Below, one piece after another: positions 63,720 to 64,000 of a stretch of 64,000 nt of DNA (positions are counted from its first letter, which is position 1; each line of letters opens with the position of its first letter). The stretch is from the NCBI RefSeq assembly GCF_038396675.1, contig NC_088933.1:14865001-14929000 (forward strand), given 5' to 3'. This stretch comes from Hydra vulgaris (lineage: Eukaryota; Cnidaria; Hydrozoa; Anthoathecata; Hydridae). Both the position numbers and the translations under genes were made by a program. The notes below the pieces were generated by a model. It did no database searches. It saw only the letters and a list, made by a program, of their open reading frames with translations, and had not been told where the DNA came from.

Positions 63720-63850
63720 TCATTAAAAGGGACCAAGTCTGGTGAATACGGCGGGTGGGGTAGCAGCTTCAGCTAAGAGTATTAAATGTATCCTGAACTA
63801 GTTTTATTTTAGTGAAGTGGCATTTTCGTGTAAGAATTACTTTGTTTTAT
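63720..63850 (-). pseudogene. Mariner transposase scrap
   Basis: Minus strand reads KLLPHPPYSPDLVPF, the conserved catalytic-domain tail of mariner transposases, preceded by LVQDTFNTLS. Only this short piece with stops remains. Confidence 0.7.
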
Positions 63851-64000
63851 CTTCTAGCCCCTACTGGTCCTTATTTAACAAATGCAAAACTCAAATTGAT
63901 TATTTACTTTCTGTGGCAATTTGTATTATCAGTTTCATTTGATTGTAGAAGCTCATATACCACATCTTTCTGATCCCACGAAACACAGAGTATTGCCTTT

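Noticed and set aside
63858..63990. Next exon of the claudin-like gene
   Set aside because: A TTCTAG acceptor and an open phase exist, but the product (APTGPYLTNAKLKLIIY) lacks claudin third/fourth membrane segment features and lies next to a mariner scrap.

Overview
The window looks like genomic DNA of a cnidarian, most probably Hydra. It is very AT-rich, packed with (TA)n, (CA)n, (ACT)n and (CATA)n microsatellites, has short GT-AG introns, and carries layer upon layer of DNA transposons (Chapaev, EnSpm/CACTA, hAT, Tc1/mariner, ISL2EU, pogo-like MITEs) plus CR1/L2-like non-LTR retrotransposons and a tRNA-derived SINE. The species call is inference from composition and transposon content; no species-specific gene was identified.

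Layout. 1-2.6 kb: no gene seen. 2.6-8.5 kb: two tandem copies of a ~1.4 kb unit; copy 1 is split by a 3,035-bp Chapaev-like transposon with 257/258-bp inverted repeats, a 4-bp GCAT target duplication and an apparently intact two-exon transposase. The second unit copy preserves the empty site. 8.6-13.9 kb: microsatellites and small MITE-like elements. 13.9-16.8 kb: a minus-strand four-exon transposon gene that has apparently lost its catalytic middle. 17.3-20.1 kb: short tandem repeats, an array of 13-bp motifs, and a truncated Tc1 transposase with an intron. 22.0-23.6 kb: dead LINE. 23.7-24.7 kb: a 1,010-bp TA-flanked TIR element. 25.0-27.6 kb: decayed hAT element. 27.7-30.4 kb: LINE fragments and a 96-bp-period minisatellite. 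30.4-33.4 kb: a second decayed transposon gene. 34.4-41.0 kb: microsatellites, a ruined transposase, and two direct copies of a ~750-bp repeat, one carrying a SINE. 43.9-52.2 kb: an 8.26-kb EnSpm/CACTA element with a zinc-finger transposase gene and a multi-exon SAMD3-like accessory gene, itself invaded by a 1,288-bp mariner. 52.9 and 63.5 kb: two probable exons of a claudin/PMP22-like host gene, separated by a ~10-kb intron filled with transposons. 53.9-57.8 kb: an ISL2EU-type element (THAP transposase on plus, YqaJ nuclease remnant on minus) cut by a LINE. 58.4-63.9 kb: another LINE, fold-back elements and a mariner scrap.

The only plausible host gene is the claudin-like one. The two proteins that look intact are both transposases: the RAG1-like Chapaev enzyme and the THAP/ISL2EU enzyme. 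The RAG1-like spacing of metal and catalytic residues in the Chapaev protein, together with an RAG1 N-terminus-like cysteine domain, is the most interesting protein-level observation. The EnSpm element with its spliced second gene is the most interesting architecture.
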